DNA from: an uncultured Clostridia bacterium
GTDB lineage: Bacteria; Bacillota; Clostridia; Lachnospirales; CAG-274
Reading direction: 5' to 3'
Length of the DNA: 63,472 nucleotides
NCBI GenBank assembly: GCA_910579745.1
Contig: CAJTVH010000014.1
Location: forward strand, 1 to 63,472
The position numbers were made by a program, and so were the translations under genes. Positions 36,163 through 44,648 of this stretch are shown piece after piece (position 1 is the first letter of the stretch; each line of letters starts with the position of its first letter). The notes beneath the pieces are model-generated. The model did no database searches and had not been told where the DNA came from. It worked only from the letters and a program-made list of their open reading frames with translations.

Positions 36163-37551
36163 ATGACTTTTGAAAATTTTAAAAAAATGTTTTTTATGAA
36201 GCTTCCGTCAGATGTCTCAAAAAAACAATTACGAAACGATATAATAAAAATAGCGTGGCCATCACTTGTTGAGTTAATACTTGTACAACTGTGTACAATT
36301 ATCGATAATATGATGGTTGGAAATCTCGGTTCAACAGAATTGGCGAGCGTGGCTTACTGCACACAGCCAAAATTCCTTTTGCTGTGCACATTTATAGCCT
36401 TAAACGCTGGAACAACAGCCATAATAGCCCGATTTAAAGGAATGGGAGAACGTGAGAACGCTGTTATAGCTTTAAGACAAAGCATTCTTCTCTCGCTTTT
36501 TCTTTCTCTTATAATATCAATAATCGGATACATATTTTCTGAGGATATGGTAATATTTATGGGAGCGGAAACATCCCTCGCCGTCAAATATGGAACCGAA
36601 TATATGCGTATTCAGATGCTGGGATTCGTTTTTAACGCCTTATGCCTTTCTATAACGGCGGGACTTCGTGGAATAGGACAGACAAAAGTTTCAATGTATT
36701 ATAATATGGGCGCTAATATTATAAACGTAATATTCAATTACTGTCTTATATACGGAAATTTTGGATTCCCAAAATTAGGCGTGGCGGGAGCCTCGACGGC
36801 GACGGCAATAGGCCAGACAATCGCTTGTTTCGCGGCGTTTTTCACAATATTAAAAAAAGACTCTTATCTTCGTTATGAGATAAAAAAAGCTTTTAAAATA
36901 GACTTTAAAATGATAAAGAGAATTTTAAATATAGGAATACCGTCAATGTTTGAGCAATTTTTCCTTAGATTTGGACTTATAGTATATGCCCTTACGGTAA
37001 GTTCTCTTGGCGAGAAACCTTTTACGGCACATCAGATTTGCTTAAACATAATGGGGGTTTCTTTTATGAACGGTCAGGCTTTCGGAATTTCAGCCACATC
37101 CTTAATAGGTCAAAGCCTTGGGAAAAACCGCCCCGACATGGCGTATTCATACGCCTTTTTATGCAGAAAATACGGAATGTTCATATCAATAATACTTGGA
37201 ATTTTCCTTCTTATATTCGCTTCTCCTATAATGGGTCTTTTCACAAAAGATGATTTCATAATCTCGGCAGGCGTAAGCGTAATGATATTTTTGGCTTTAA
37301 ATCAGCCGTTTCAATCATCACAGCTTGTAATAAGTGGAGCGCTTCGAGGCGCGGGAGATACAGCTGTCGTCGCTGTTTCCACCCTTATCGGAGTCTTGTT
37401 AATTCGCCCCATAACAAGTATAATAGCAGTAAAATATCTCGGCCTATGGCTTCAGGGAGCATGGGCTTCCGTAGTGATTGATCAGATAATAAGGTGTATA
37501 ATAGTCTTTTTAAGATTCGGAAGCGGAAAATGGACAAAAATAAAAGTATAA
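36163..37551 (+). CDS. MATE family multidrug/organic cation exporter
   Basis: This is a 462-residue inner-membrane antiporter with 12 predicted helices in two homologous halves. Typical MATE marks are WPSLVELILVQLCTIIDNMM near the start, GLRGIGQTK at the end of the first half, and GALRGAGDT in the second. Cation-coupled export of drugs or metabolites is expected; substrate unknown. The ribosome site (TTGGTGATTAAAA) is weak, and an internal ATG at residue 9 or 12 is possible but lacks a better site. The gap to the next gene (37552-37848) shows an AT-rich promoter-like stretch near 37660 and no gene. Confidence 0.94.
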   Translation: MTFENFKKMFFMKLPSDVSKKQLRNDIIKIAWPSLVELILVQLCTIIDNMMVGNLGSTELASVAYCTQPKFLLLCTFIALNAGTTAIIARFKGMGERENAVIALRQSILLSLFLSLIISIIGYIFSEDMVIFMGAETSLAVKYGTEYMRIQMLGFVFNALCLSITAGLRGIGQTKVSMYYNMGANIINVIFNYCLIYGNFGFPKLGVAGASTATAIGQTIACFAAFFTILKKDSYLRYEIKKAFKIDFKMIKRILNIGIPSMFEQFFLRFGLIVYALTVSSLGEKPFTAHQICLNIMGVSFMNGQAFGISATSLIGQSLGKNRPDMAYSYAFLCRKYGMFISIILGIFLLIFASPIMGLFTKDDFIISAGVSVMIFLALNQPFQSSQLVISGALRGAGDTAVVAVSTLIGVLLIRPITSIIAVKYLGLWLQGAWASVVIDQIIRCIIVFLRFGSGKWTKIKV

Positions 37552-37848
37552 ATTTTTATAAATATATTTTTTTCAGCCATGTTCAATATTTTTTTATGAA
37601 AAATAAATATTTATATGGTTTTTTAATAAAATATGTGATATACTAATATAAAGGAAATATAGTATAATTTAAAAGTAAAAATAATTTTAGCGAAAATATC
37701 AAAAAAATTGGTCTATATGTCCTTTTTTACCGGCTTAAACCGTATTTTTCCTAAAATTATTTTTATTGATTTTCTTTGCGCTGTGTTTTCCAAAAGATAT
37801 AAAGTGTCACTGTTTAACCATAACACGATATTTAATAAGGAGATTTTT

Positions 37849-38211
37849 ATGGATAACGAAGATAAGCACGCTTGCGAATGCGGCCACAACCATTCAGGAG
37901 AAGAACATGATTGTTGTTGCTCTGAACATGAACATCAGACAATGACTATTATAACCGATGAGAATGAGGAGCTTAAATGCTCCGTTTTAGGAACATTTGA
38001 CGTTGACGATAAAGAATATATAGCGCTTCTGCCCATGGGAGAAGAAGAAGTTTTGATTTATCGTTTTATCATTCACGATGACGATGATTTTGAGCTTTCG
38101 AACATTGAAACGGATGATGAATTTGAAAAAGTCGAGGATGTATTTTTCGAGATATTCGGAGACGACGCTTTTGAGGATGACGAAGATTTTGATGAGGAGG
38201 ATTTTGAATAA
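37849..38211 (+). CDS. DUF1292 family protein with N-terminal Cys/His cluster
   Basis: This is a 120-residue acidic soluble protein. The DUF1292 core is FDVDDKEYIALLPMGEEEVLIY and the matching strand-turn segments. Two additions are odd: an N-terminal patch of Cys and His (HACECGHNHSGEEHDCCCSE) that could bind metal, and a C-terminal run of Asp/Glu/Phe. DUF1292 genes usually sit beside yrzL or ruvX-like genes; here it stands alone. The start at 37849 follows AATAAGGAG; an upstream in-frame extension has no ribosome site. Function unknown. Confidence 0.88.
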   Translation: MDNEDKHACECGHNHSGEEHDCCCSEHEHQTMTIITDENEELKCSVLGTFDVDDKEYIALLPMGEEEVLIYRFIIHDDDDFELSNIETDDEFEKVEDVFFEIFGDDAFEDDEDFDEEDFE

Positions 38212-38356
38212 TTTCCAGGCGTTTCTCAAAATTGATGCTTTGTGAACAATGTTTCTTTAAAATAGTAGCGTTATTTTAAAACTGATTTTATTATTCATTG
38301 TTTTTCACACCTATTTTGTTTTTCAAACATATTTTAAAGCGAAAGGAGGATTAATT

Positions 38357-39106
38357 ATGCTTACAAATATTTTTTATTATGATTTTTATAAACCCTATAT
38401 TTTTAAAAATGAGAAAATAGCGTCAAAACATCCCGTAAATTACCCTAAAACAGAAAACAGAAAAACATCCAACTTTTCCGGGCAAGCAGAGGAAAATAAA
38501 AACGAATATTCTTTTTTCTTAAACAAATCGTTTAAAAATGAAATAGTAAACTACGCGGAGACTATTTCCATTGATTTAAATTCCATAAAAAACTTGGCTA
38601 AAAATATAATAAATAAAACCGATTCATATTTTGATACAGTTAAAGAAAACTTAAAATCCGAGCTTAAGGAATTTAAGAAAAGATATAACACGTATACGGA
38701 CTTTGCCGATAAAAATTATAAGCATAGTCCTCTTCTCTCAAACTTTTCCGACAGCCTTAAATATAGGGTTGAGTCAAATTATGAGCTTTTATCAAAATTC
38801 GGTATCTCATACGTCGGCGGCAATGTGGACGCGGATGAGAATCTTGAAAGTGAATACGGTAAACTTTTTTTTGATGAAAATTATTTTGACTCGTTGTCCA
38901 CAAAAAATATTTCTGAAAACATTAAAGAATTGCGGGAGTTTTGTAAATCAATATATAATGACACTTGTGAAATAATGACTGTTCCGATGGAAGAGCATAT
39001 GAATTTTAAAAACTTAAACTATTATTATAATTATATATTTTCAAACGAAAAACCTAATACTGTTAAAATTATAGAAACTGGTATGCTTGTTGATATAATA
39101 CTATAA
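38357..39106 (+). CDS. Unknown protein with a FliD-like C-terminal motif
   Basis: This 249-residue protein is not recognised as a named family. Helical throughout, with an amphipathic, coiled-coil-prone centre (about 65-115, repeated Lys/Glu heptads). The segment SKFGISYVGGNVDADENL..YGKLFFDENYFDSL resembles the end of flagellar cap proteins (LGI, then GKLxFDExKF), suggesting a secretion-substrate or filament-cap-like module. No signal peptide, and no flagellar genes in the window. The GAAAGGAGG site is strong, so it is surely translated. The FliD relation is a pattern-based inference. Confidence 0.6.
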   Translation: MLTNIFYYDFYKPYIFKNEKIASKHPVNYPKTENRKTSNFSGQAEENKNEYSFFLNKSFKNEIVNYAETISIDLNSIKNLAKNIINKTDSYFDTVKENLKSELKEFKKRYNTYTDFADKNYKHSPLLSNFSDSLKYRVESNYELLSKFGISYVGGNVDADENLESEYGKLFFDENYFDSLSTKNISENIKELREFCKSIYNDTCEIMTVPMEEHMNFKNLNYYYNYIFSNEKPNTVKIIETGMLVDIIL

Positions 39107-39165
39107 TATATTATTGACAAACATATCAGAGTGAGGAAGCCTTTGAAATTATTAATGAAATCCCA

Positions 39166-39227
39166 TATATTCAATAAAACAGGTTTGTGTTGAAAAATAT
39201 CGGCACAAATCTATTTTATTGAGTATA
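39166..39227. other. Long imperfect hairpin downstream of the FliD-like gene
   Basis: ATATATTCAATAAAAC and GTTTGTG on the left face CACAAAT and TTTTATTGAGTATAT on the right, around a 14-base loop. It may stop the upstream transcript or be a mobile-element relic. It is the first of three structures in the gene-free interval 39107-39868. Confidence 0.5.
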
Positions 39228-39301
39228 TTTCGTTTCAGTAATAGTTTACGCTGTAAAGGCTATAAAACGCTTTTAAAATTAATAAAATTGAGTTTATATA
39301 T

Positions 39302-39348
39302 TAGACCTCTTCGGAAACTGTCGATTTGCCAGTTTCCGAAGAGGTCTA
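39302..39348. other. Perfect 19-bp-arm hairpin
   Basis: TAGACCTCTTCGGAAACTG (39302-39320) is exactly complementary to 39330-39348, with a 9-base loop. It lacks a T run, so it is not a typical terminator. It could be an RNA-processing site, a protein-binding dyad or a small insertion with TA ends. Confidence 0.6.
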
Positions 39349-39406
39349 TTGTAATAACGCTAAAATATAATTTAAAATTAAATATATAAATTGTGATATT
39401 TTACTA

Positions 39407-39476
39407 TTGATGTAAAACAACTTATATGATATAATTTGTAAAAAGGCGAAGATGACAGTGTTATCTTCGCCTTTTT
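39407..39476 (+). promoter_or_regulatory. Near-consensus promoter running directly into a terminator
   Basis: TTGATG (39407-39412), 17-bp spacer and TATAAT (39430-39435) predict a start near 39442. The sequence at 39440-39476 is a strong terminator: AAAAAGGCGAAGAT with ATCTTCGCCTTTTT, 9-base loop. A second small stem (CCGTG with CACGG) follows. The result would be a 35-nt RNA, or an attenuator for the acetamidase-like gene 390 bp downstream. Confidence 0.6.
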
Positions 39477-39868
39477 GCCGTGAGAAAACACGGTAAATAC
39501 ATAGACGTCTTTGTTTTACAGCGCTGATTATAGAGATTTTCTCTTAAAATAACGTGAGCTCAGCGATAATTTATAGTTATGTCAAACAACTTGAAAATAA
39601 GCAAAAAAGTTCTAAACTTCCTAAAACGCTCTTTGAGCGTAAAATCTTGAGGCTCCGCGGCAAACTCTAAAAAAAAGTTTGACAAAAACTTTCATACTAA
39701 ACCTCGCTTTATTGTTATTTTTCATCAAACTCACATTAAAATATACAAAATCGCTATAATTTAAAAAACAGATACATTTATAACCTAAACAGCTATTTCA
39801 CGACTCACAAAATCTTTAATATGAAATAATCTTCATTAATCGATATTTTCAAGTTTGGAGGAATATTT

Positions 39869-41401
39869 ATGAAAAAATCATTAGTAGCGGCAGCGGCTTT
39901 ATGCTGTATAAACAGCACCCCAATACACGCCGCCGATAATTTCGAGATTTTACAGAATAAAAATGACGGCGTTATTATGGGAGAATATTATTTGCCCACA
40001 AATATTAATACCGTTACATGGGGCAGGCTTCCCAACAAAGACACAAATCCTGTAATATCAATAAAATCAGGAAGTACTATAACCATCGATACATTATCTC
40101 ATGAAGGACAGTTAGAGGATCAGGGTAAGGACCCATTAAAATATTTCAAGTCAAAAGGCGTACCTGAAAATCAAATTCTAAAAGATGGAATAGAAATAGC
40201 CTCTTCCGATAAACAGCATGATTTTGACGGCGACGGCCCTCATATGGTAACAGGACCCATATACATTGAGGACGCCGAACCTGGCGACGTTTTAAAAGTC
40301 GAGGTATTATCTTTGACTCCACGTGTCCCTTACGGGGTTATATCAAACCGTCATTATAAGGGAGTTCTCGCGAATGAGTTTCCTGAGAACGAGGGACGAT
40401 TAGAAGACGCTAATAAAGAAAATCCAGAAAAATACAATAATGTTTCTATCTTTACACCTATAAGAAAAGAGGGAGAACAATATGTAGCCTATTTAAATGA
40501 AAACGGAAAAGAAATAACATTTCCTATAGCCCCTTTCCTCGGTATTATGGGAGTAGCCGCTAATTCCTCGGAAAGTCCAAGTTCAGTCCCGCCAACTCCT
40601 TTAGGCGGTAATCTCGATATTAACGAATTAGGAGTAGGCAGCACGCTGTATTTACCGATAGAGGTTAACGGAGCGTTATTCTTTACAGGGGACCCGCATT
40701 TCGCTCAGGGTGATGGAGAAGTCGCCCTCACCGCTTTGGAGGGTTCTCTGCGAGGAGATTTGAGGCTTACAGTCTTAAAAAAAGGCTCCTCTGAAATTCC
40801 AGGAAATTCCGATAAATTTGATATGGCGTTTGGGGAAACCGAGGATTACTGGATCCCTGTTGGTCTCAACGAGGATTTAGACGAGGCCATGAAACAGGCT
40901 GTAAGAGAATCTATCGATTTTCTTTCGGAACAGCTCGGCATTGATAGGAAAATCGCTTACGCCTATTTAAGCGGAGCGGCTGATTACGAAGTATCCCAAG
41001 CTGTAGATAAAACAAAAGGTATTCATGCCCTTATAACTAAAAAAGATTTTAAAGAATTTGTTGATTTTAATATTAAAGCCAATAAAAAAACCCTTCCGAT
41101 ATATATTAAAGCCGACGGCCTGTATGTTGATGCTAAAAACTTATTTGACGCCATGGGAGCCGAAATAAGTTATAACGAAAGCTTAAAAAGCTTAACAGCG
41201 GTATATAAAAATACAGCGTATACTTTTACTTTGGACTCAAATAAATATAAAAAAGGAACAGATACAAAAACTCTTGCGAAATCACCTTACGCTGAAAATA
41301 AAAAATTTTATATTCCGGCCAGTGCCGTTTTAAATGTGATGAACGTTCCCCTTAATTGGTCAACAGACGGCAATACTGTAATAGGAATTGTAGGATATTA
41401 A
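39869..41401 (+). CDS. Secreted acetamidase/formamidase-like protein with copper-amine-oxidase-N-type domain
   Basis: This is a 510-residue exported protein. A signal peptide ends near HAADN (residue about 22). Residues about 45-375 match the FmdA/AmdA fold (GSTITIDTLSHEG, DGPHMVTGPIYIEDAEPGDVLKVEV, FTGDPHFAQGDGEVALTALEG), which hydrolyses short amides to ammonia and acid. The C-terminal 110 residues form a copper-amine-oxidase-N-like domain (IYIKADGLYVDAKNLFDAMGA, FYIPASAVLNVMNVPLNW), common on clostridial surface proteins and probably a wall- or polymer-binding module. Most amidases of this family are cytosolic, so export is unusual. Start supported by TTTGGAGG. Confidence 0.9.
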   Translation: MKKSLVAAAALCCINSTPIHAADNFEILQNKNDGVIMGEYYLPTNINTVTWGRLPNKDTNPVISIKSGSTITIDTLSHEGQLEDQGKDPLKYFKSKGVPENQILKDGIEIASSDKQHDFDGDGPHMVTGPIYIEDAEPGDVLKVEVLSLTPRVPYGVISNRHYKGVLANEFPENEGRLEDANKENPEKYNNVSIFTPIRKEGEQYVAYLNENGKEITFPIAPFLGIMGVAANSSESPSSVPPTPLGGNLDINELGVGSTLYLPIEVNGALFFTGDPHFAQGDGEVALTALEGSLRGDLRLTVLKKGSSEIPGNSDKFDMAFGETEDYWIPVGLNEDLDEAMKQAVRESIDFLSEQLGIDRKIAYAYLSGAADYEVSQAVDKTKGIHALITKKDFKEFVDFNIKANKKTLPIYIKADGLYVDAKNLFDAMGAEISYNESLKSLTAVYKNTAYTFTLDSNKYKKGTDTKTLAKSPYAENKKFYIPASAVLNVMNVPLNWSTDGNTVIGIVGY

Positions 41402-41484
41402 AACTTATGTCAAAAACTATTGATACTTTTGTTTCACAAAAACACCCATAATATAATAAATGAGAAATCTCCTTTGATTTCAGG

Positions 41485-41532
41485 GCGGAGGCTTATACTA
41501 CCCGTTCAAATCATTAAATAAGTAGCCTCCGC
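41485..41532 (+). terminator. Possible terminator after the acetamidase-like gene
   Basis: Arms GCGGAGGCT (41485-41493) and AGCCTCCGC (41524-41532) are perfect, with a 30-base loop, followed by TTAAAAAA rather than T. Bidirectional or weak. Confidence 0.45.
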
Positions 41533-41553
41533 TTAAAAAACATGGAACTTACC

Positions 41554-41718
41554 TAGGACGTATCCGAAAACTATCATAAGCTATCAGTTATATACGCGAA
41601 ATATTCAAAAAATTATTAAAAAATAGACGAAAGCGGTTCAATTAAACATAAAAGCCTTTCTGTCTCGTTTTATTTTTTATAATTTTTCGCGCGTATTTTT
41701 GTTTTCATATACTCTCTA
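41554..41718. repeat. Family B MITE, copy B3, flanked by TA
   Basis: The 161-bp body (41556-41716) has TA at both ends. The left terminal repeat is GGACGTATCCGAAAAC and the right GTTTTCATATACTCTC, slightly diverged from B1. The core hairpin is retained. A half-copy of family E (GAATTGCCGTAAAGTTTTGA) lies 130 bp further on. The gap 41402-41961 has no gene. Confidence 0.85.
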
Positions 41719-41744
41719 AATCATTTAAAATAATTTAACGGACA

Positions 41745-41780
41745 AAAGGCAAGTCCCTCATTAACAGAAAACTTGCCTTT
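41745..41780 (-). terminator. Terminator of the exopolysaccharide cluster
   Basis: AAAGGCAAGT (41745-41754) pairs with ACTTGCCTTT (41771-41780), 16-base loop. Read on the minus strand it lies about 180 bp after the NDP-sugar dehydrogenase stop, with CTTTTGTCC following. It works in either direction. Confidence 0.7.
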
Positions 41781-41961
41781 CGCCCGTCAAAAAATACTCT
41801 ATACTATAACATATCAGAAAAATAAAATATACTTTTTTCTTATAGAATTGCCGTAAAGTTTTGAAAATAGCGTAAACTTTTTTAATAATCAGAGTTTTAT
41901 ATAACTTTAATAATAAACATAAAGTTTTCAATACTCTCTGATTAGCTAAAAATTCTTTAAC

Positions 41962-43272
41962 TTACAAACTCCAATATATAAATTCTTTTTCCTCAGCGTC
42001 ATTCTGAGAGAAAATACCTTTTACGTCAATAAGAACATTTCCTCCCTCGCTTGAATATAATTTTTTTAACTCGTCAAGAGCAATTCTCTTATACTCATTA
42101 TGAGGAACCGCCAAAACAACGCCGTCCACATTTTTCAAAAGTGAAAAATCCGTTAACTTAATTCCATAAAACCTCATAACATCTTCTTTATCGCAGACAG
42201 AATCACAGACCAAAACATCAACACCGTATTCTTTTAAACCGTTTATAATATCAACAACTTTTGTGTTTCTTATATCAGGACAATTTTCTTTAAAAGTAAT
42301 TCCTAATACAGCGACTTTCGCTCCCTTAACTTTTTTGTCGGCGATAATAAGCTTTTTAATAATAGACGCCACAACGAAATCAGACATAGAATCGTTTATT
42401 TTTCTTCCAGACATAATAATTTCTGAATGATAACCCAGTTCCTCCGCTTTATAAATAAAATAATATGGATCTACGCCTATACAGTGCCCCCCGACAAGAC
42501 CAGGATAAAAATCCAGAGCGTTCCACTTTGTTTTCATAGCGGCGATAACCTCATTTGTGTTAATATCCATGCTGTGGAAAACCATAGCGAGTTCATTCAT
42601 AAAAGCGATGTTTATATCTCTTTGAGAGTTTTCAACAACCTTGGCGGCCTCGGCTACTCTTATAGTGCTCGCTCGGTACACTCCAGCGTCCACAACAAGC
42701 TCATAAATCCCCGCCACGGCTTCAAGAGTCTCTTTGTCGCACGCGGAAACAATTTTCTTAATAGTTCTCACCGTATGTATTTTATCAGAAGGGTTAATCC
42801 TCTCAGGTGAATATCCTATTTTAAAATCAACCCCGCATTTAAGTCCTGAAGTCTCCTCAAGAACAGGGACACAAATCTCCTCCGTTGTGCCTGGATACAC
42901 AGTTGACTCATATACCACTATAGAATCCCTTTTTAAATGTCTTCCCACAATCTCGGAAACATTTATTATAGAACGCAAATCAGGGGTTTTATCAATTTTA
43001 ATTGGAGTAGGCACGGCAATTATAAAAAAATCAGCTCGGTCAAGCTCTTTCTCATCGCACACAAAATCAACTTTACAGTTTAAAAGAGCCTCTTGTCCAA
43101 CCTCGTTTGTGGCGTCGATACCTTTTTTATATTTCTCAATTTTGTTAGAATTTATGTCAAATCCTATGACATTGACTTTTTTTGAAAACTCAACCGCGAT
43201 GGGCAACCCTACATATCCAAGTCCTACGACGGCAACGCTCTTTTTTCCCGAAACAATATCATCATATATCAT
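41962..43272 (-). CDS. NDP-sugar 6-dehydrogenase (UDP-HexNAc dehydrogenase type)
   Basis: This enzyme oxidises the C6 of a UDP-sugar to a uronic acid using two NAD+. It has 436 residues. N-terminal NAD fold VAVVGLGYVGLPIAVEF; PTPIKIDKTPDL is characteristic of the TviB/WbpA/WbpO branch (UDP-GlcNAc or UDP-GalNAc) rather than classic Ugd. The catalytic Cys lies in GGHCIGVDPYYF, with the C-terminal LGITFKENCPDIRN. The start at 43272 (ATG, MIYDDIVSG) has AGGGGTG 9 bp upstream; the GTG inside that site is less likely. It is 15 bp after the GH18 gene in one operon. It would supply a uronic acid precursor for the polymer cluster. Confidence 0.92.
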   Translation of the reverse strand: MIYDDIVSGKKSVAVVGLGYVGLPIAVEFSKKVNVIGFDINSNKIEKYKKGIDATNEVGQEALLNCKVDFVCDEKELDRADFFIIAVPTPIKIDKTPDLRSIINVSEIVGRHLKRDSIVVYESTVYPGTTEEICVPVLEETSGLKCGVDFKIGYSPERINPSDKIHTVRTIKKIVSACDKETLEAVAGIYELVVDAGVYRASTIRVAEAAKVVENSQRDINIAFMNELAMVFHSMDINTNEVIAAMKTKWNALDFYPGLVGGHCIGVDPYYFIYKAEELGYHSEIIMSGRKINDSMSDFVVASIIKKLIIADKKVKGAKVAVLGITFKENCPDIRNTKVVDIINGLKEYGVDVLVCDSVCDKEDVMRFYGIKLTDFSLLKNVDGVVLAVPHNEYKRIALDELKKLYSSEGGNVLIDVKGIFSQNDAEEKEFIYWSL

Positions 43273-43287
43273 AAAGTTAAACACCCC

Positions 43288-44355
43288 TTATTTGACAAAA
43301 TTATTCTTCACTTGTTCCAGCGTCTCAGATACATTCCCTCCTAATCTCCATACGCATACATCACTGTATCCCTGTTCTTTAGCGGTTTTTATCCATAAAT
43401 CAAGAGTTACGTTATCGGCGTACCAAACCGTGTGTTCACCTCCGTTTTCATCAGTATAATAAAAATAAAGACATCCACTTTTATCGTCTCTGGCTGGAAG
43501 ACATTTATATACACTTATAATGTCAAGTGCCTCCGACTCGGTAATACCCTTTGTTTCCGTCCCGTTTTGCCAGTCAAACCCGCCTGTTGAGAAAGCGATC
43601 CACTTTTTCCCCGGAATATTATTTATTTTCTCGGAAAGCTGTTTTATAAAATCCATGTCCGCTTTCGGGCCAGGTTCGGTAGAAAGTCCATATAGATTAT
43701 ACGCCATCATAACATACTCAGGCCCATCAGGAAGATTATATCTGTCAATAGGAGCTTTCGGCTCAAGAATAACTCTTAAATTAAGCTTTTTCTCATTACA
43801 CTTATTATTAAGCTCTCCGCAAAAAGAAACAAAATCAGGCCATGTTTTTTCATCAACCTTCTCATAATCAATCTCTATTCCAAAATAACCGTTGCTTACT
43901 GCGTAAGAAATCAAAGCTTCTATATGTTTTGCCCTCTCTGATGGACTGTTTAAAAGTTTTCTTACAATATTAGCGTCCTTTTGAATAATATCGCCTTTTT
44001 CATCAATAACGTCATTAACGAAAGAAATATATCGGTTTATATTATTTTTATTTGTTATATTTGAGACTTCGCCATTTTTTGCGGAAATTTCCTCAGGAAT
44101 ATATAAAGAACCATCGTTTTTAAAATACACGGCAAACATTGAGACAGAAGTAATCTTGTCCGCGGTTTTGGAAAGTTCTTTAATTCCCTTGTCCATATCC
44201 CAATATGAAATCCATGCCGAAAGTTCTCCGTCTTCATCACCGTTCATGTCTGAATTAGTATTACGAGTACTGGCGTTTGTATCAGAAGAGCAAGACGATA
44301 AACTAAAAATACACATTATTATAAGAATAAAACAAATTCTCTTTTTTATTTTCAC
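43288..44355 (-). CDS. GH18-type glycosidase-like lipoprotein
   Basis: This is a 355-residue exported lipoprotein with lipobox LSSC at about residue 22 and a TIM-barrel domain. YFGIEIDYEKV matches the GH18 DxxDxDxE strand, with the last Glu as acid and neighbouring acids partly replaced; later AYNLYG and CVWRLGGN fit the YaaH/SleL-like group that acts on GlcNAc-containing polymers. It starts with GTG after GGGGGT. Being in the synthase cluster, it may trim the GlcNAc-like polymer it helps export. The gap 44356-44648 upstream has no gene, so this pair may have its own promoter. Confidence 0.82.
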   Translation of the reverse strand: MKIKKRICFILIIMCIFSLSSCSSDTNASTRNTNSDMNGDEDGELSAWISYWDMDKGIKELSKTADKITSVSMFAVYFKNDGSLYIPEEISAKNGEVSNITNKNNINRYISFVNDVIDEKGDIIQKDANIVRKLLNSPSERAKHIEALISYAVSNGYFGIEIDYEKVDEKTWPDFVSFCGELNNKCNEKKLNLRVILEPKAPIDRYNLPDGPEYVMMAYNLYGLSTEPGPKADMDFIKQLSEKINNIPGKKWIAFSTGGFDWQNGTETKGITESEALDIISVYKCLPARDDKSGCLYFYYTDENGGEHTVWYADNVTLDLWIKTAKEQGYSDVCVWRLGGNVSETLEQVKNNFVK

Positions 44356-44648
44356 AAATTATACCCCCTTAACATTTATTTTTTATCATAACAATCTCTA
44401 CTAATCTCTGTTAGACATGTTCAATAACCTATATGATACTGACTGGATAAAATATTTCTCTATCCAAATGAAATCTGATTTTCGCGGTAATACCTGAAAA
44501 GCGTATCTCAAGAAAATCATTCAAAGTATGGCTAAAAAATCTCTGCCAAGCAATATCACTTATATTATTAAACATATAGGATAAAATGATTCCTTATTAT
44601 TTTAATCTCGTGTCTTTGATTAGTATTAAACATCGGAAAAAGTTAATA

